A stretch of DNA of 5,579 nucleotides, from contig JACQCW010000043.1 in the NCBI GenBank assembly GCA_016201425.1, positions 1 through 5,579 of the forward strand, given 5' to 3'. Origin of the DNA: Candidatus Vogelbacteria bacterium. Its GTDB lineage: Bacteria > Patescibacteria > Paceibacteria > UBA9973 > UBA12445. Both the position numbers and the translations under genes were made by a program. This document shows, one piece after another, positions 4,996 through 5,579 of this stretch (position 1 is the first letter of the stretch; each line of letters starts with the position of its first letter). The notes beneath the pieces were generated by a model. It was not told where the DNA came from, did not search any database, and saw only the letters and a program-made list of their open reading frames with translations.

Positions 4996-5579
4996 TTAAT
5001 AGTAGTTACCTAATATCTTAAACTGTTTTGGCTCGAATGTAACGACCATGTACCAGTTCCAAGAGACTGTCCGGTTGTCGCGCCCGACAAATCCGAACCA
5101 TATCTGAGGAAAATCTTTAATGTCGATCTGTCTGCGACCGCCATCCTTGATTGCCGGGTCGAGTAAGATAATGTGCTTGTCTGTAATATTTGCGATGACG
5201 CTGTAGTGGTCGCCGTCTTTTTCGAACCAGTCCACCAAGACCGGAAGCTTTTGTTCTTTGACGAAATATTTAAGCTCAGCGATCGAACCGTTCTCCTTTT
5301 CAAAAACGAACCCGCCAAGACCTTTTACCCCCTTAATGAGACCTTCATGTTCAGCGCCATACTCCTTATTGGCATCGGTAAGTTTGGCTAAGTCTTCTTC
5401 AGAATAGTTTTTGTTGTAATGAGAAAGCAGCATGCGGAGCGATGCAGGTCCACAGAGGCCGTCACTTTGCTCGAAGTGAGTATATTTTATCTCCTCCTCT
5501 TCTGGAACTAGCGTAGAATTAACCGGAGTCAATGGCTGGGCCGCAACCTTAATCATTTCTTTGCTGATTGGCTCGGTGG
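4996..5579 (-). CDS. C39-like papain-fold cysteine peptidase, 5' end possibly outside the window
   Basis: The product is a C39-like domain of the papain superfamily. Counting from the ATG at 5556 (186 aa), the catalytic set is visible: Q30 as oxyanion residue and C35 as nucleophile in EQSDGLCGPASLRMLL, H117 in DGDHYSVI, and D133 in LLDPAI. PVLVDW (105-110), the strand before the His, also fits. Family members cleave peptides, for example leader peptides after double glycine in bacteriocin exporters, or act as stand-alone peptidases; the target here is unknown. There is no ABC transporter domain and no membrane helix in the visible part. The frame stays open upstream of the ATG to the edge (codons reading TEPISKE before M), and residues 1-25 look like a linker (QPLTPVNSTLVPEEEE). 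No Shine-Dalgarno precedes the ATG. I therefore suspect a longer protein with an N-terminal signal or anchor beyond the edge, though a start at 5556 is possible. It is the first visible gene of the operon and ends in TAA, 16 nt before the DUF2339 start. Confidence 0.82.
   Translation of the reverse strand, partial: TEPISKEMIKVAAQPLTPVNSTLVPEEEEIKYTHFEQSDGLCGPASLRMLLSHYNKNYSEEDLAKLTDANKEYGAEHEGLIKGVKGLGGFVFEKENGSIAELKYFVKEQKLPVLVDWFEKDGDHYSVIANITDKHIILLDPAIKDGGRRQIDIKDFPQIWFGFVGRDNRTVSWNWYMVVTFEPKQFKILGNYY

Noticed and set aside
1..5579. Use of an alternative code in which TGA encodes glycine, as in some Patescibacteria (Gracilibacteria, SR1).
   Set aside because: The five clear genes, about 1,700 codons, run without in-frame TGA and end in TAG or TAA. 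The absence of TGA stops is a small-sample effect; nothing shows TGA read as sense.
1..5579. CRISPR array, tRNA, rRNA, transposase or toxin-antitoxin pair.
   Set aside because: No regularly spaced direct repeats, no tRNA-like cloverleaf, no rRNA segment, no transposase motifs and no paired small genes with toxin or antitoxin signatures were seen.

Overview
The window looks like chromosomal DNA of a small-genome bacterium, most likely a member of the Candidate Phyla Radiation (Patescibacteria, Parcubacteria-like). Three things suggest this. A perfect 20-bp CCTGCC/GGCAGG palindrome at 455-474 is of a type I recall being scattered through such genomes. A MYG1/DHH-like protein at 496-1569 resembles uncharacterised proteins I associate with the same group. 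Intergenic spaces are very short and several starts lack a clear Shine-Dalgarno. The assignment rests on memory of these features, not on a marker gene, and is only moderately secure. The standard genetic code fits all genes.

Left part, + strand (1-1613): two independent transcription units. A near-consensus sigma70-type promoter (27-55) drives a 78-codon gene for a small, charged, probably helical protein of unknown function (87-323), closed by a hairpin terminator (332-362). Two bases later a second promoter with perfect consensus boxes and an extended -10 (365-394) starts a roughly 95-nt leader. The leader carries the palindrome and a Shine-Dalgarno for a 357-residue MYG1/DHH-like putative metal-dependent phosphoesterase (496-1569). 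That gene is visibly richer in G+C than its neighbours and ends in a strong GNRA-loop terminator (1576-1613).

Right part, - strand (1728-5579): three tightly spaced co-directional genes, read from right to left. They are a C39-like papain-fold cysteine peptidase whose 5' end may lie outside the window, a DUF2339 polytopic membrane protein with about 18 helices, and a DUF3999-type exported, C-terminally anchored protein with two tandem discoidin-like (jelly-roll) repeats. Gaps of 16 and 21 nt suggest one operon. DUF2339 and DUF3999 genes are known neighbours in other bacteria. Together with a peptidase they look like a cell-envelope module of unknown function.

The two halves converge at 1570-1727. 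This space holds the + strand terminator, a weak inverted repeat that may end the - strand operon, and a possible 37-codon single-helix membrane peptide on the - strand (1562-1675).
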